64,000 bases of DNA from Ammoniphilus oxalaticus (GCF_003609605.1 NZ_MCHY01000007.1:180825-244824); one strand, 5' to 3'. Shown: positions 53,679 to 61,762, counted from the stretch's first letter. Notes: generated from the sequence alone by a model not told the origin. Translations and numbers: made by a program.

Positions 53679-53787
53679 ATCTAAATAAACCTGGAGCAAT
53701 AATAAATACAACCCAACCTAAAAAGGAAAGAGTAGGAATAGCGGCTATGAGTATGATCTCCCAAAGACGAGGATAATCGTTATTCAA
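53677..53787 (-). CDS. Single-span membrane peptide, 36 aa
   Basis: TTG at 53787 with GGAGG 7 nt upstream opens a 36-codon frame: a short polar start (NNDYPRLWE), then one hydrophobic helix (IILIAAIPTLSFLGWVVFIIAPGLF) and a final Arg. The strong ribosome site and its own terminator indicate a genuine small protein. Family unknown. Confidence 0.68.
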   Translation of the reverse strand: MNNDYPRLWEIILIAAIPTLSFLGWVVFIIAPGLFR

Positions 53788-53912
53788 CTGACCGACCTCC
53801 TTTAACTCTTTCTTTTATATATATTCATGTAAGCGCTTTAATTGAACTGGAATAATAAAATAAAAAAGTCTTCAGATATAATCCTAAAGACTTTTCACTC
53901 AATTATAGAAAA

Positions 53913-53950
53913 AATCCGTTCGTTACTCCATTTAGAATAACAAACGGATT
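53913..53950 (-). terminator. Terminator of the thiYXZ operon
   Basis: Stem AATCCGTT/AACGGATT with further pairs inside, followed by TTTTTTC on the minus strand, 18 bp after the thiZ stop. Confidence 0.85.
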
Positions 53951-53967
53951 CCACAGACGATCCAATC

Positions 53968-54727
53968 TTAACTTATTTTCACTTTGCGGTATCTTGGTTT
54001 ATTTTGAACCTTTTCAGTTAATTCCTTTTTCCAGTCTAAGAATTCGTAACTAAGCAATAATGATTCATCACGGGGCCTTTGGAACGGTACACGTATAATG
54101 TCCTTTATTTCTGCTGGGTTAGTCGATAGAATCACAATTTTATCTGATAAAAACAACGCTTCTTCAATATCATGGGTAATGAAGAAAATCGATTGTTCAG
54201 ATGCCTCCCACGTCTCCATCAGCCATTTTTGCATATCAAGTCTTGTAAATGCATCAAGGGCAGAGAATGGCTCGTCTAACAACATGATTGGTTGTGGACT
54301 AAGTAAGGCGCGAATGAATGCAACCCGTTGCCGCATCCCCCCCGATAATTGGTGTGGATACGCATTCAGTCGGTGGCCAAGCCCTGCTTTTTCTAACAAT
54401 AATTTTTGCTTGTTCCGTATCCTTTTTCCCAGATAACTCTTGTCCAAGTAACGCATTCTCCAGGACGGAACGCCAAGCAAACAACGATGCTTGTTGCGGC
54501 ATGTAACTAATGTAACCCGTTTTATTCGTAATTCTCTTCTCATCGAGATAGATGTCCCCGTCATCTGGCGATAGTAGCCCACCAATTAAATTAAATAACG
54601 TGCTTTTCCCACTGCCTGATGGACCGAGTAAAGAAACAAATTCTCCCTTTTGAATGTCAATCGATATATCTTTCAAGACGAGCTGCCCACTAAAAGATTT
54701 GCTTATATTTTTTAGGGTTAGTGTCAT
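53968..54727 (-). pseudogene. thiZ: Frameshifted ABC transporter ATPase ThiZ
   Basis: ATPase of a thiamine-precursor importer, split over two frames. The first frame (from ATG 54727) has Walker A LLGPSGSGKSTL and the Q-loop YMPQQASLFAWRSV. Past about residue 110 it loses homology and continues into an unrelated tail (RAWPPTECVST). The second frame resumes with KLLLEKAGLGHRLNAYPHQLSGGMRQRVAFIRALL, Walker B IMLLDEPFSALD and the switch FFITHDIEEA, to a normal end at 53968. The two join at an A5 run (54403-54407 on the plus strand as T5), where removing one base restores a single frame. It may be a true mutation, an assembly error or a +1 slip. It overlaps thiX by 4 bp. Confidence 0.88.
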
Positions 54728-55494
54728 GCTTCTCTCTCCTCCCTATTCCACCGAATGAGTAACCGCTCTATTAATACGATCAATGAGAAAAATGCCAAAC
54801 TTAGTATCATCGCAAAAATAATTGCAACAAACACACGTGGCGTTCGATATGAAGAGGAGGCCAATGTCATAAAAACACCGATCCCTTTTTGCGCGCCTAA
54901 CCACTCGGCGACGACTCCGGTCATCACACTGTATGTTGCCGCAATCTTAATTCCAGAGAAGATGGAAGGCAGAGCATGCGGCCATTCTAATTTCGTAAAT
55001 AACTGTGAGCGAGTGGCCCCCATCATCTTCATATAATGAAGCAACTCGCGGTCCGTCTGTTGCAATCCACTAAGTGTCGCAACGGCGATGGGAAAAAATG
55101 AGGTCATCGAAATGATAATAATTTTTGGTGTCGCGCCTAACCCAAACCAAATCAGCAACAAGGGAGCCAACACGACAGTCGGAATGTTTTGCGACAATAT
55201 TAAAAACGGGTAGATCGTTTCACGAACACGATCAAAATGGTGCAGCAACGTCGCGCTCGTGATCCCGATCGTTGTACCAATACTAAAACCGACTAAAACG
55301 AGTTCGATTGTTGAATACACATGTGGTAAAAAAGTAGGCAACACTTCTTTCATTTCCATAGCAATCAAAGACGGGGCCGGCAAGATCCACGTTTCGATGT
55401 TAAAGAAACGCGCTGCCCACTCCCAAATAGCGATAAAAATAAGTAACGCGAGCGCCGGTCGCCAACTTCGGAGCAAAAGACCTCGATTCGTCAT
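54724..55494 (-). CDS. thiX: ABC transporter permease ThiX
   Basis: Membrane subunit of the importer for thiamine pyrimidine precursors, BPD_transp_1 (SsuC/TauC-like) fold, 256 residues. About six hydrophobic helices are visible: 14-30, 62-85, 95-115, 120-140, 185-205 and 222-245. The cytoplasmic coupling loop LLHYMKMMGATRSQLFTKLEWPHALPSIFSG contains the conserved EAA-type Gly in MGATR. ATG 55494 lies 12 bp after the thiY stop, with only a weak AAAAGG site, so translation is probably coupled. Role inferred from the TPP riboswitch and ThiY. Confidence 0.9.
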   Translation of the reverse strand: MTNRGLLLRSWRPALALLIFIAIWEWAARFFNIETWILPAPSLIAMEMKEVLPTFLPHVYSTIELVLVGFSIGTTIGITSATLLHHFDRVRETIYPFLILSQNIPTVVLAPLLLIWFGLGATPKIIIISMTSFFPIAVATLSGLQQTDRELLHYMKMMGATRSQLFTKLEWPHALPSIFSGIKIAATYSVMTGVVAEWLGAQKGIGVFMTLASSSYRTPRVFVAIIFAMILSLAFFSLIVLIERLLIRWNREEREA

Positions 55495-55505
55495 TGCAAT
55501 CTACA

Positions 55506-56510
55506 CTACCTTTTCACGTTCTCAATAAATTGATTTGTAAATGCTTTTGCCGCATCGATTTCTTGATCAATAATCCCTTCATTAAACAAGAAGTCAGCAT
55601 AGGATTTCCAGCGGATTTCCTCTTGAATCCCCCATTGTTCCGAATCATCCTGATAACGCGGAGACAACCAAGCTTGAGACGCTTTAACCAATTCAGGATC
55701 TAGGTCGGGTTCTGCAGCGATCAGAATTTCAGCCGCTTCTTCAGGATGCTCAATTGCAAATTCATACCCTTTCGCCGTTGCTTCGATAAATGCTTGCGCC
55801 TTCTCTGGTTCGTTTGCAATTACTGTTTCATTAGTAATAATGACGGGAGAATAAGAATTTAGTTCTTCCGCATAATCAACCGGATTTACAAAATTCATTT
55901 CCAGCCCTCGAAGCTCTGCCGCAATCCCTTGCCAAGCATAATAAATATGAATAAAGTCAACATGGTGTTCCATCGCAGTTAACAGATCTGTTGTACCAAG
56001 TCGAACAAATTCCAATTGGTCACTGTCTGCTCCCGCTCGTTTCATCACCATCTTGATCATCGGTTCAGCAATACTGCCTCCACCTGTTCCAAACTTTTTA
56101 CCGACAAAGTCTTTGGGTGTGCGGATCCCTCTATCTACAGGAGAGGTATAGCCTGATGTAGAATTCGCAATAACAGCAGCGACAGACACGATTGGCAATC
56201 CATTTGCCCTTGCTTCAGTGACTGCGCCCTGGGAACTAATCCCAAACTCTCCTTGATTTGAACCAACCAATTGATTAGCGCTTACCTCGCCAGGCAACAG
56301 GATTTCCACATCGACGCCTGCTTCTTCATAAAACCCTTTTTCACGAGCAACATAAATGCCAGTATGATTCGTGTTTGGCGTCCAATCGAGAAACATTTTG
56401 ACTGATTTGTTTCCTTCTTCATTTCCTCCTGTTGTAGCTGACTCACTGCCGCACGCTGCCACAACCACCAATGCGAGACTAACCGATAAAACCTTCAATA
56501 AACGCTTCAT
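55506..56510 (-). CDS. thiY: Thiamine-precursor binding lipoprotein ThiY
   Basis: NMT1/THI5-like solute-binding protein for a pyrimidine (HMP-type) thiamine precursor, 334 residues. Signal peptide and lipobox LVVVAAC, Cys near 20. The signature LDWTPNTNHTGIYVAREKGFY near 40-60 is the THI5/ThiY substrate-binding start. FGISSQGAVTEARANGLPIVSVAA, KKFGTGGGSIAEPMI and FIHIYYAWQGIA follow. GGAGAG lies 6 nt before the ATG. It is the first intact gene behind the TPP riboswitch, with a decayed second copy between them. In B. halodurans the ThiXYZ system imports formylaminopyrimidine salvage compounds. Confidence 0.93.
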   Translation of the reverse strand: MKRLLKVLSVSLALVVVAACGSESATTGGNEEGNKSVKMFLDWTPNTNHTGIYVAREKGFYEEAGVDVEILLPGEVSANQLVGSNQGEFGISSQGAVTEARANGLPIVSVAAVIANSTSGYTSPVDRGIRTPKDFVGKKFGTGGGSIAEPMIKMVMKRAGADSDQLEFVRLGTTDLLTAMEHHVDFIHIYYAWQGIAAELRGLEMNFVNPVDYAEELNSYSPVIITNETVIANEPEKAQAFIEATAKGYEFAIEHPEEAAEILIAAEPDLDPELVKASQAWLSPRYQDDSEQWGIQEEIRWKSYADFLFNEGIIDQEIDAAKAFTNQFIENVKR

Positions 56511-56551
56511 GTTTACTCTCCTTTGTTGTTTAACACTATTTATTTATGTTT

Positions 56552-56820
56552 TCAATAAAACTGACTTCTGAAGGGTTGACTCGTAATAATAGGTAAATAC
56601 CGATCAAGCTCTTCCGCATATTCGTTTGTTTCTATAAAATTTAACTCAACTCCTCTCACCTCCGCCTCAATGCCTGTCCATGCGCCGCTTCATTACAAGG
56701 TTAACCATCGATTTTTCTAATAACTGCGAAAAAATGAACCCGCGCAACTCCTTTGGGCTCAGCAAGCGAATTCATAGGTCCTTGTACAATATGGATGTTA
56801 AACCTCTGTTCTGAGCTGTC
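56552..56820 (-). pseudogene. Decayed remnant of a second thiY
   Basis: Two out-of-frame pieces still resemble the neighbouring ThiY. One reads SPKELRGFIF...SMVNLVMKR and matches TPKDFVGKKF...PMIKMVMKR. The other reads AWTGIEAEVRGVELNF then NEYAEELDRYLPII, matching AWQGIAAELRGLEMNF and VDYAEELNSYSPVI. The segment between them is deleted and the N- and C-terminal parts are lost. It lies between the riboswitch terminator and the intact thiY, so tandem duplication followed by decay is the simplest account. About 60 codons of clear similarity remain. Confidence 0.82.
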
Positions 56821-56864
56821 TACCCTGTTTTCTCTCGATCGATCGGAAAAATTTCAAAAAAAAA

Positions 56865-56902
56865 TCCTTCTCTAATCAATCTTTCTAAAGACTAGTGAAG
56901 GA
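56865..56902 (-). terminator. Terminator of the TPP riboswitch
   Basis: Minus-strand stem TCCTTC...GAAGGA with an inner CTAGTCTTT/AGATTGATTAG arm, followed by T9. It is placed 50 nt after the aptamer and is the likely expression platform. Confidence 0.8.
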
Positions 56903-56952
56903 AGTTAACTGATAAAATATATGAACAAAAATACATTCAAAATTTTACAGTT

Positions 56953-57034
56953 CTACTTCCCTCCGCTGGTCTTAACCAGTTCAGGTTCAAAGGGTGCTTA
57001 AAATACATTAATCTCAGCCCGAGGGCGCCCCTAG
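56953..57034 (-). ncRNA. TPP riboswitch
   Basis: Minus-strand THI element. GGGCTGAGATT forms the pyrimidine-sensing arm after AGGGGCGCCCTC. CCCTTTGAACCTGA is the conserved core, and GGTTAAGACCAGCGGAGGGA completes the second arm. Binding of thiamine pyrophosphate should favour the terminator and shut off the thi importer genes. Confidence 0.93.
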
Positions 57035-57327
57035 TAGAATATTTATTCAATTTGTTCCATTTTATCAAAGAAATTGGTTTAGTCAAACGAATTTCGACAA
57101 GACTCGATGCTTCTTAGCTATCCCTTACTCGGAAAGGAGTATAATAAATTGTATTTTCTATCATAACTACCTTCAATTTAAATGAAATCATTGTCCATTC
57201 GTGAGTATTAGAAAAAATACGAGCATTAAAGTGGAGAACGACTCATTTTCAATGCGGTTAGGACAGCGCCAGAGTTTTACCCAGCCTAAAAAATATATGT
57301 ATAGCGAGTCCCGCGCCCACAAAAAGA

Positions 57328-57358
57328 AAAACCCTCAATACCAACGGTATCAAGGGTT
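57328..57358 (-). terminator. glnA-type terminator
   Basis: Minus-strand stem AACCCTTGATACC/GGTATTGAGGGTT followed by TTTCTTTTT. It comes directly after the 19-codon glnA 3' end. Confidence 0.82.
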
Positions 57359-57365
57359 TCCTCGT

Positions 57366-57422
57366 TTAATAATGCACCATATATTGATCGCGTTCCCACT
57401 GATGAATCTGTGTGCGGAACAC
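57366..57422 (-). pseudogene. 3' end of glnA (likely prophage attachment-site copy)
   Basis: Nineteen codons on the minus strand, ending in TAA, read VFRTQIHQWERDQYMVHY. This is the C-terminus of Bacillus-type glutamine synthetase (FRTQVHPWEREQYM...). Upstream of the Val codon the similarity stops abruptly. The piece is followed by a normal gene-end terminator. With phage lysis genes a few kilobases away, the simplest reading is an attachment site: an element integrated into the glnA 3' end and left this copy at one junction. Confidence 0.75.
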
Positions 57423-57709
57423 AGTTGATCAATAAAACACAGAAAAATAAGGAGCGAAAACCTTGATATATCAGCGTTTGGTGGAATGTGTCCTTAAAAC
57501 AAAACAAAGATAAAGATAGTTCTCGTGGGCAAATTGTGGGCGCGTTTGTGGGCAAAACCTGGTCGTATAAGACCGGGCTTTTTTCTTCTTATCAAGGAAG
57601 GAACTGATAAGAAGAACATTTCACGCTTCACCTAACCCTTATGGACTAAGTAAGCGATATATTCCTACTATGGTACAATAATATAAATATTTAATATGGA
57701 GGATCACAA
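57423..57709 (+). other. Junction region with GTGGGC repeats and a terminator
   Basis: No gene supported. GTGGGC occurs three times at 57525, 57536 and 57548, about one helical turn apart. A plus-strand terminator CCTGGTC/GACCGGG with TTTTTTC follows (57558-57584). An 11-bp inverted repeat TTCTTCTTATC lies at 57583-57616. The repeats next to the glnA fragment could be integrase arm sites; this is a guess. Confidence 0.5.
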
Positions 57710-57892
57710 GTGCCAACATACATAGCTAAATACTTCACTATAATCGATAGGGAACCTAAGAAGGGTTATGTATCTTTTTACTGTGAAAGCGATCAGGAAG
57801 TTGAAATTCTTGCCGAAGCAAAAATTGCGGCCTCTGATGAAGAAAATACAATCCCTAGTGAAATTAATATCATATCTTTGAGTGTTAAATAA
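57710..57892 (+). CDS. Hypothetical 60-aa protein
   Basis: Unrecognised. GTG 57710 has GGAGG 7 nt upstream. Sequence MPTYIAKYFTIIDREPKKGYVSFYCESDQEVEILAEAKIAASDEEN: a beta-rich start then a short acidic helix. It lies at the edge of the putative prophage, and its terminator hairpin has been split by the IS150-type element 20 bp downstream. Confidence 0.7.
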   Translation: MPTYIAKYFTIIDREPKKGYVSFYCESDQEVEILAEAKIAASDEENTIPSEINIISLSVK

Positions 57893-57981
57893 ATAATCCC
57901 CACCACTCAATTGATATGCTCCCAATATAGTAGACAGAGAAATATTAAAAGTTCTCAACTACTATACTGGGGGCATTTTCT

Positions 57982-58677
57982 ATGTCTAAAAGAATGAGTG
58001 CACATGCATTAAATATAAGGATAGAAGCCGTTTTAAGCGTGCTTGATGGGAAAAAGTCGGTTACCACAGTTGCGAAAGAATATGAAGTAGATAAAACGAC
58101 AATTAAATCTTGGATTCACAAGTATGAAACAGATGGTGTGGATGGATTAAAAGAAGCAAAGACATGGAAAAAGTATTCGAGTGAGCTTAAAAGAACCGCG
58201 GTTGAATTTTACCTTAATGGAGGAGGAAGCCAGAGAGCAACATGTAAGAAATTCAATATTTCAGACCCTTTTGTTTTACGGCAGTGGATAAAGCTTTATA
58301 CTAGTGGAAAAGAGATAAAATCCACTGGTAAAGGAAGAGAAATGATGAAAAAGGGCCGTAAAACTACACTTCAAGAGCGTATTGAAATTGTACAATATAC
58401 CATCGCTAACGAACATGATTATCATAAGGCTGCGCAAAAGTACCAAGTTTCTTACCAACAAGTATATAGCTGGGTTCGTAAATACGAAAAAGGTGGAGAA
58501 CAGGATCTTCAGGATCGTCGTGGTAAATCTTTCGAATCCAAACCTACTCTTACTGAAGAAGAGAAACTACAACTTCGTATTAAAGCGTTAGAACATCGCA
58601 ATCAGTATTTAGAGGCGGAGAATGGCTTATTAAAAAAGTTGAAGGAAATCGAAAGGGGGATGGGACTGCGCGATTAG
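57982..58677 (+). CDS. IS150-type OrfA, helix-turn-helix protein
   Basis: 231-residue DNA-binding protein with two HTH units: residues 10-50 (EAVLSVLDGKKSVTTVAKEYEVDKTTIKSWIHKYE) and 130-170 (RIEIVQYTIANEHDYHKAAQKYQVSYQQVYSWVRKYE). A C-terminal leucine-zipper-like helix follows (KLQLRIKALEHRNQYLEAENGLLKKLKEI). In IS3 elements OrfA is made alone or as the first part of the OrfAB transposase through a -1 frameshift. A possible slippery site is at 58632-58638 (A6G); the -1 frame stays open from there into orfB. Confidence 0.94.
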   Translation: MSKRMSAHALNIRIEAVLSVLDGKKSVTTVAKEYEVDKTTIKSWIHKYETDGVDGLKEAKTWKKYSSELKRTAVEFYLNGGGSQRATCKKFNISDPFVLRQWIKLYTSGKEIKSTGKGREMMKKGRKTTLQERIEIVQYTIANEHDYHKAAQKYQVSYQQVYSWVRKYEKGGEQDLQDRRGKSFESKPTLTEEEKLQLRIKALEHRNQYLEAENGLLKKLKEIERGMGLRD

Positions 58678-58685
58678 GTAAACAT

Positions 58686-59552
58686 TTGGCTAAGTTTCAA
58701 GCAATCCATGATTACCACGCGGAGACAAAAACACCAATTGTTGTACTCTGTCAAATTTTAAATGTATCACGGTCTGGATACTACAAATGGGTAAAACATC
58801 AACCGACAGACCAACAAAAAGAAAATGACTGGTTGATGGGAAAAGTGAAAGAAGAATTCAAGCGATATAAGGGTACCTTCGGCTATCGTCGTATTACGAT
58901 GGTAATCAATCGCAAATACAAGAAGAGCTATAACAAGAAGAGAATTCGTCGTCTCATGATTCAAATGGGCTTAAAATCGCATATTCGTCGTTCCAATGGC
59001 TATTCAACAAAGACAAGCTTTGTTAATATTGAGGACAATATTTTAAACCGAGAATTTACAGCAGGGAAGCCGAATGAAAAATGGGTAACAGATATCACGC
59101 ATATGACATATCTCTTTGGCAACAAGGCTTATTTAAGCGCCATTAAAGACCTGTATGACGGCTCAATTATCGCTTATCAAGTAGGACGCTTCAATGACAA
59201 TCCACTAGTTATGAATACATTGAAAGCAGCGATCGAAGCGAATCCTGGAGCAACTCCGCTTATTCACAGCGACCGCGGTTCACAGTATACATCCAAAGAA
59301 TATCGTTACATTACAACAGAAGCTGGTATGACTCGAAGCATGTCACGTGTTGGTAACTGCATCGATAATGCGCCAATGGAGAGTTTCTTTGGCCACTTTA
59401 AATGTGAATGTTATGATCTAAAGAATTACAAAACCTACGAGGAATTAAAGAAGGATATTGACGAATACATTCGATTTTATAACGAAGAACGATATCAAGA
59501 AAAATTGAACAGCCTGGCACCATTAGAATTTCGGCACCAGGCTGCGGCGTAA
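58686..59552 (+). CDS. IS150-type OrfB, DDE transposase
   Basis: 288-residue integrase-fold catalytic part. The N-terminal HTH_21-like domain (CQILNVSRSGYYKW; GYRRITMVINRK; RIRRLMIQMGLKS) precedes the rve domain. The DDE triad is visible as Asp in WVTDITHM near 127, Asp in IHSDRGSQY near 190 and Glu in APMESFFGHFK near 226. The tail reads RFYNEERYQEKLNSLAPLEFR. It has no strong ribosome site of its own and is expected as an OrfAB fusion by -1 frameshifting. Confidence 0.95.
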   Translation: MAKFQAIHDYHAETKTPIVVLCQILNVSRSGYYKWVKHQPTDQQKENDWLMGKVKEEFKRYKGTFGYRRITMVINRKYKKSYNKKRIRRLMIQMGLKSHIRRSNGYSTKTSFVNIEDNILNREFTAGKPNEKWVTDITHMTYLFGNKAYLSAIKDLYDGSIIAYQVGRFNDNPLVMNTLKAAIEANPGATPLIHSDRGSQYTSKEYRYITTEAGMTRSMSRVGNCIDNAPMESFFGHFKCECYDLKNYKTYEELKKDIDEYIRFYNEERYQEKLNSLAPLEFRHQAAA

Positions 59553-59594
59553 ATCTTTTATTTTTTCACTGTCTACCTGCCAGGGAGCATATCA

Positions 59595-60016
59595 AATTAA
59601 GGGAAGTGGGGATTATTTTATATAAATCGTTCGAACACGAACGAGGGGACAATACATCTTATTCAGCTGACAACGTTTTGTGAACGACACTGTGTTTAAC
59701 CCTCCGCTGACAATCAACAGAGGGTTAATGGAAGAGAATAACTTATGCCATTCATGATGTTAATTTATTATACCCCCACCCATATGTAATTATTCACAAA
59801 AAACAGCCCCACCATCCATTAAAGGACAGTGGGGTATAAATATATAAGCAATTCATAAGCCGAGGAACTAATACATGTTATTCGATTCATTATACATCGT
59901 GAATAAAAAGACCCCTTCGCTCATAGAAGAACGAAAGGGTAGAGGCGACGAAGAGGATTTAATATGAGCATTCATTGTATTCTATTCCTAACTAAAGGAG
60001 AATGACACATAGGCTC
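59595..60016. other. Gap with several hairpins at the end of the phage late operon
   Basis: No gene seen. Right of the IS are the 3' arm of the split terminator (GTGGGGATTATT), then an inverted repeat TCGTTCG-aaca-CGAACGA at 59627-59644. TAACCCTC/GAGGGTTA lies near 59698-59729. Two minus-strand terminators follow, at 59808-59835 (CCCCAC/GTGGGG then TTTTTT) and 59911-59940 (ACCCCTTCG/CGAAAGGGT then TTTTTATT), which close the lysis operon. Confidence 0.65.
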
Positions 60017-61213
60017 TTACTGCGTTGGTTGATTGCTTGCCTTTCTTAATTCGTTAGCTAACCGATTGAATTCATCTTTACTCGCTTTGTCAGGAGCGAT
60101 GTTCCAGCTTGCTCCTAAGTAGGCGATGATTTTGTTTGCGTCTTCTGGATTCATTTTATACTTCCCCTCCTTTGACAACTTACTTAACCCCATCACCTCC
60201 GCGATTCCTTCCGCTGTGGCTTTCACTAGTCGGTCAATAAACGCTGAATCCTTTAATAACGCCGCTTCATTAGCGTTGGAGATAAAGCCGTACTCTAATA
60301 ACACCGCTGGCATGACGGTTTGTCTCAACACTTGCAAGTTAGCTTTCTTTTGTCCGCGGTCCCGAACGCCTACAGAAGCATATACCGCAGACACCTTTGA
60401 ATGGATCACATTCTGAATTGCGGCAGTTCGACCTCCGTTGATTGAATCGTGGATGTAGCTTTCAAATCCATTAGAGTTCGGGTCATGGAAAGAGTTAATG
60501 TGCAAGCTTACAAATACATCTACTTTATGCTGGTTGGCTGCCATAGCCCTTTCACTAAGTAAGAGAAAGACATCCCTTGTCCTTGTATACCTTACATCTG
60601 CTCCCATAGCGGATAGTAACTTACCGACCCGCAATGTTAAATCAAGCACAATGTCTTTCTCTTGGATTCCGTGCCCGATCGCCCCAGGATCGCGGCCGCC
60701 ATGCCCAGCATCCAACATAATGATTGGTTTCTTCATGCTCCCACTCTCCTTGTCATATTTCGTTAAATCATATCTTTCGATTAGATCATTTAGTTTCACT
60801 GGATAATTAACATCTGTCGCATATCCCGCATCCTTGACCGCCTGTATAGCCTTTCGATAATCAGTCTGATCAAGGACCGCAGCGTATCTATTAAACGACT
60901 CCCAGCCTGTACCATGCGTGTATTTGTGGCATAGGTCGATGACGGAACCCTCATATGATTCGTATTTGCGAAAGTCAGCATTGATATAGTAGACCTCTCC
61001 ATCTGGTCGTTGTTCTGCTGTGGATTTCGTGTAAACGGGACCATCCCAACCTGATCCCTTCTTAATCCCGAATAAGTTGTTCGCGTTAACAGCTAGGTCC
61101 GATTTACCCCATGCGCTCTCCAGGATGCTCTGCGCTAAAATCAAAGACGGCAAAACCCCGCTTGCTTGGCCGTGTTTAATTGCAAACGGGGCGAGTTTAT
61201 TGATAAAGTCCAT
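60017..61213 (-). CDS. Phage endolysin: glucosaminidase plus amidase
   Basis: Two-domain peptidoglycan hydrolase of 398 residues. Residues 1-155 resemble a GH73/FlgJ-type glucosaminidase (SGVLPSLILAQSILESAWGKSDLAVNANNLFGIK), with the catalytic Glu in ILESAWG. Residues 160-345 are an Amidase_3 N-acetylmuramoyl-L-alanine amidase, with zinc ligands in MLDAGHGGRDPGA, the following VLDLT region and SLHINSF, and the catalytic Glu in AVLLEYGFISN. A short helical tail follows. The start overlaps the holin stop by one base. Position after a holin marks it as the phage lysin. Confidence 0.93.
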   Translation of the reverse strand: MDFINKLAPFAIKHGQASGVLPSLILAQSILESAWGKSDLAVNANNLFGIKKGSGWDGPVYTKSTAEQRPDGEVYYINADFRKYESYEGSVIDLCHKYTHGTGWESFNRYAAVLDQTDYRKAIQAVKDAGYATDVNYPVKLNDLIERYDLTKYDKESGSMKKPIIMLDAGHGGRDPGAIGHGIQEKDIVLDLTLRVGKLLSAMGADVRYTRTRDVFLLLSERAMAANQHKVDVFVSLHINSFHDPNSNGFESYIHDSINGGRTAAIQNVIHSKVSAVYASVGVRDRGQKKANLQVLRQTVMPAVLLEYGFISNANEAALLKDSAFIDRLVKATAEGIAEVMGLSKLSKEGKYKMNPEDANKIIAYLGASWNIAPDKASKDEFNRLANELRKASNQPTQ

Positions 61214-61689
61214 TAAGCATCATCCTCTTTCAGATACTTCTCTTTTTCCTGGATCCTTTTCGTCGCGCGGGCTATTTTATGCTCAATCTCATCTGAAACC
61301 GTGTTTAGCGCCCATTCAGGCACCCACTTACCCCAGCCAGCACGCACAATGTTCGCGGTCATGCTCTTCCAAATATGCAAAGCGAATGCCGCAGTCAAGA
61401 AACCGAATACAATACCTGGTGTACCTAGAATCTGATCAATTAAGTGGCCCATCGCTGGGGCCAGCAGGAGGAACACCGCTCTAAATGCTCCCTTTATGCC
61501 GTATTCAGAAGCATACGAACCGTCGATCTTAGATGCTCGATACCCGCCGATCCAATCCAATGCAATAAGCATGAGGTAAAAAAGTATTGCTGAGTAACGA
61601 ATCGGATCGTCACCGTATAAAAAGTGAAATGCAGAAACTAAAAAGGCACCGATTGCTCCCGATGCCGTAAAAAGAAATTGATTTTTCAT
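61213..61689 (-). CDS. Phage holin (holin_4 family)
   Basis: 158-residue membrane protein that lets the endolysin reach the wall. Hydrophobic helices at about 5-25, 30-48, 68-88 and 90-108. The family core is ALDWIGGYRASKIDGSYASEYGIKGAFRAVFLLL, as in phage_holin_4/TcdE-type proteins. A basic coiled C-terminus of about 45 residues (EIEHKIARATKRIQEKEKYLKEDDA) is longer than usual. It is directly upstream of the endolysin. Confidence 0.92.
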   Translation of the reverse strand: MKNQFLFTASGAIGAFLVSAFHFLYGDDPIRYSAILFYLMLIALDWIGGYRASKIDGSYASEYGIKGAFRAVFLLLAPAMGHLIDQILGTPGIVFGFLTAAFALHIWKSMTANIVRAGWGKWVPEWALNTVSDEIEHKIARATKRIQEKEKYLKEDDA

Positions 61690-61714
61690 GTTACACCCGC
61701 TTTCTGAAAAAATA

Positions 61715-61751
61715 AAAAGATTACCTCGATAATTCTGGAGATAATCTTTTT
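61715..61751 (-). terminator. Terminator after the 168-aa accessory gene
   Basis: Minus-strand stem AAAAAGATTATCTC and its near complement, followed by TTTTTATTTTTT; separates the accessory pair from the lysis genes. Confidence 0.82.
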
Positions 61752-61762
61752 GGTAAGGATTT

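Larger units (their letters stand above)
57912..59594 (+). mobile_element. IS3-family (IS150-type) insertion sequence, complete
   Basis: 1683 bp, ends TGATATGCTCCC...GTAGACAG on the left and the matching inverted end on the right, starting TG and ending CA. The 3-bp duplication AAT stands on both sides. Two overlapping-phase genes, orfA and orfB, are joined by an A6G slippery site. The copy looks intact. It sits in the loop of a terminator-like stem (AATCCCCAC left, GTGGGGATT right). Confidence 0.93.

Noticed and set aside
54098..54436. 112-codon plus-strand frame opposite thiZ
   Set aside because: Antisense to ATPase motifs, no ribosome site.
53968..54727. Two separate ABC ATPase genes
   Set aside because: Each frame has only half of the required motifs and they join cleanly at one A5 run, so one disrupted thiZ is the better reading.
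57201..57555. Frames of 75 (plus) and 89 (minus) codons around the glnA fragment
   Set aside because: They cross the terminator and the glnA 3' end in the wrong phase; the 19-codon glnA tail explains the real signal.
59627..59644. TCGTTCGAACACGAACGA as a LexA box
   Set aside because: Half sites face the wrong way for the GAAC-N4-GTTC pattern; better seen as a plain hairpin.
61077..61484. 135-codon plus-strand frame opposite endolysin and holin
   Set aside because: Spans two convincing minus-strand genes and lacks a ribosome site.
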